The position numbers were made by a program, and so were the translations under genes. From assembly GCA_023392575.1 (NCBI GenBank), contig JAEVYV010000374.1, forward strand, positions 1 to 5,247: 5,247 nt of DNA. The letters run 5' to 3'. Numbering within the stretch: position 1 is the first letter of the stretch; each line of letters begins with the position of its first letter. Below the pieces are notes generated by a model. That model had not been told where the DNA came from. It was given only the letters and a program-made list of their open reading frames with translations, and ran no database searches. Origin of the DNA: Bacteroidota bacterium. GTDB lineage: Bacteria > Bacteroidota > Bacteroidia > Chitinophagales > Chitinophagaceae. This document shows positions 4,542 to 5,247 of the stretch, one piece after another.

Positions 4542-5247
4542 TGACCAGACGACGTAATACCATTTGGTGGACCGGATTGATAGTTGGATTGGTTGCCGTT
4601 AATTATATCGCAGCTGTTTTTCACCAGCGGTTCGACCTTACCGAAGACAAGCGGTACTCGATCACCCCCGCCACCAAAACCCTTTTGCAAGAACTGGAGG
4701 GAGAGCTGTCCGTTACCGTTTTTTTGAAAGGCGATTTCCCTTCCGAATTCAGAAAATTAAGCACGGCCACCAACGATTTTTTACGGGTGTTCCGGGAAAC
4801 GGGCGGGGCTAAAATCAAATACCGCTTTGTTGCTCCCGACGAAGAAGCGGCCAGCGGCAAAAGCTGGGGCGATTCCCTGCAATCCCTGGGCGCGGCCCCC
4901 ATTAACCTGAGTGTTCAGGTAAAGGCGGGGCAGGAAAACAAAATTGTTTTTCCCTACGCCCTGCTGCAGTACAACGACCAGATGGCCCTGGTCAACCTGT
5001 TTCAAAGCAGCAAAAGAAATATTTCTGCAGCAGAGTTGAACAATGCGGAAGCCATGATGGAATACCAATTTGTGAAAACCATTGACCAGATGGTGGATCC
5101 GCAAAAACCCTTTGTGGCTTATGCGGTGGGCAACGGCGAGCCGGTTGATGCCCGAACCTATGCCCTGCAACAAACCCTGGGCAGCCATTACAAATTGTTC
5201 ACCATTGACCTAAAGGCCCAAAGTTTCATCCCCGATACCATGAAGAC
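4541..5247 (+). CDS. gldG: GldG, gliding-motility ABC transporter component (3' end beyond window)
   Basis: The frame from the ATG at 4541 stays open to the right edge: 235 codons plus two bases, with no stop, so this is the N-terminal part of a longer protein. A basic start (MTRRR) is followed by one membrane helix (about 8-27) and then the GldG landmark RFDLTEDKRYSITPATKTLL (30-49). LSVTVFLKGDFPSEFRKL (56-73) and LRVFRE (81-86) continue the pattern. The rest is a soluble, presumably periplasmic, ABC-auxiliary region with YQFVKTIDQMV (175-185) and FVAYAVGNGEPVD (191-203), matching the family's stretch where a helix precedes a 'GHGE'-like turn. GldG proteins normally run to over 500 residues with a second C-terminal membrane helix, which would lie to the right. 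The start codon shares its first base with the gldF stop (TAATG), so translation is probably coupled. It acts with GldF and GldA; the substrate is unknown. Confidence 0.9.
   Translation, partial: MTRRRNTIWWTGLIVGLVAVNYIAAVFHQRFDLTEDKRYSITPATKTLLQELEGELSVTVFLKGDFPSEFRKLSTATNDFLRVFRETGGAKIKYRFVAPDEEAASGKSWGDSLQSLGAAPINLSVQVKAGQENKIVFPYALLQYNDQMALVNLFQSSKRNISAAELNNAEAMMEYQFVKTIDQMVDPQKPFVAYAVGNGEPVDARTYALQQTLGSHYKLFTIDLKAQSFIPDTMK

Noticed and set aside
4621..5188. Minus-strand open frames across the right end
   Set aside because: They are antisense to gldG, whose + frame has clear family motifs and stays open from 4541 to the edge; the minus-strand translations match nothing I recognise.

Overview
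The window reads as ordinary chromosomal DNA from a Bacteroidota bacterium, most likely a Chitinophagia/Sphingobacteriia-type lineage (the finer placement is inference). Three things point there: a secreted protein ending in a type IX secretion (T9SS) C-terminal sorting domain, a gldF-gldG pair (gliding-motility ABC transporter), and promoter-like motifs of the Bacteroidota form TTG / TAnnTTTG(C) with little or no Shine-Dalgarno signal.

Layout, left to right. Positions 1-415 hold no convincing gene; they are AT-rich, with a possible folded element near 131-192 and a good promoter candidate at 299-330. Positions 416-1402 (+) encode a secreted protein with a signal peptide, a G8-like N-terminal region, an Fn3-like module and a T9SS sorting tail, followed by a clear intrinsic terminator. 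Convergent to it is a methylmalonyl-CoA epimerase gene (1498-1902, -). A divergent intergenic region of about 100 bp contains a perfect 15-bp inverted repeat lying across candidate promoters for both flanking genes. Next, on the + strand, are a group I (IscS/NifS) cysteine desulfurase (2005-3189) and an IscA/HesB-family Fe-S assembly protein (3237-3587), probably one transcription unit closed by an intrinsic terminator at 3609-3645. After a 234-bp gap with a second hairpin come gldF (best start 3822, not the upstream TTG) and gldG, joined by a TAATG overlap. gldG runs off the right edge, so only its first 235 codons are present.

Functionally, IscS takes sulfur from cysteine as an enzyme-bound persulfide and the IscA-like protein is an Fe-S carrier or delivery factor; the scaffold gene iscU is not between them. 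The epimerase belongs to the propionyl-CoA/methylmalonyl-CoA/succinyl-CoA route. GldF and GldG form the membrane part of an ABC transporter whose ATPase (GldA) is not in the window. The T9SS cargo and the gliding genes fit the same cell-surface lifestyle, but nothing here shows that they are directly linked. I found no mobile element, CRISPR array, tRNA or rRNA, and no clear sign of an undescribed system. The least explained signals are the divergent-promoter inverted repeat and the architecture of the secreted protein.
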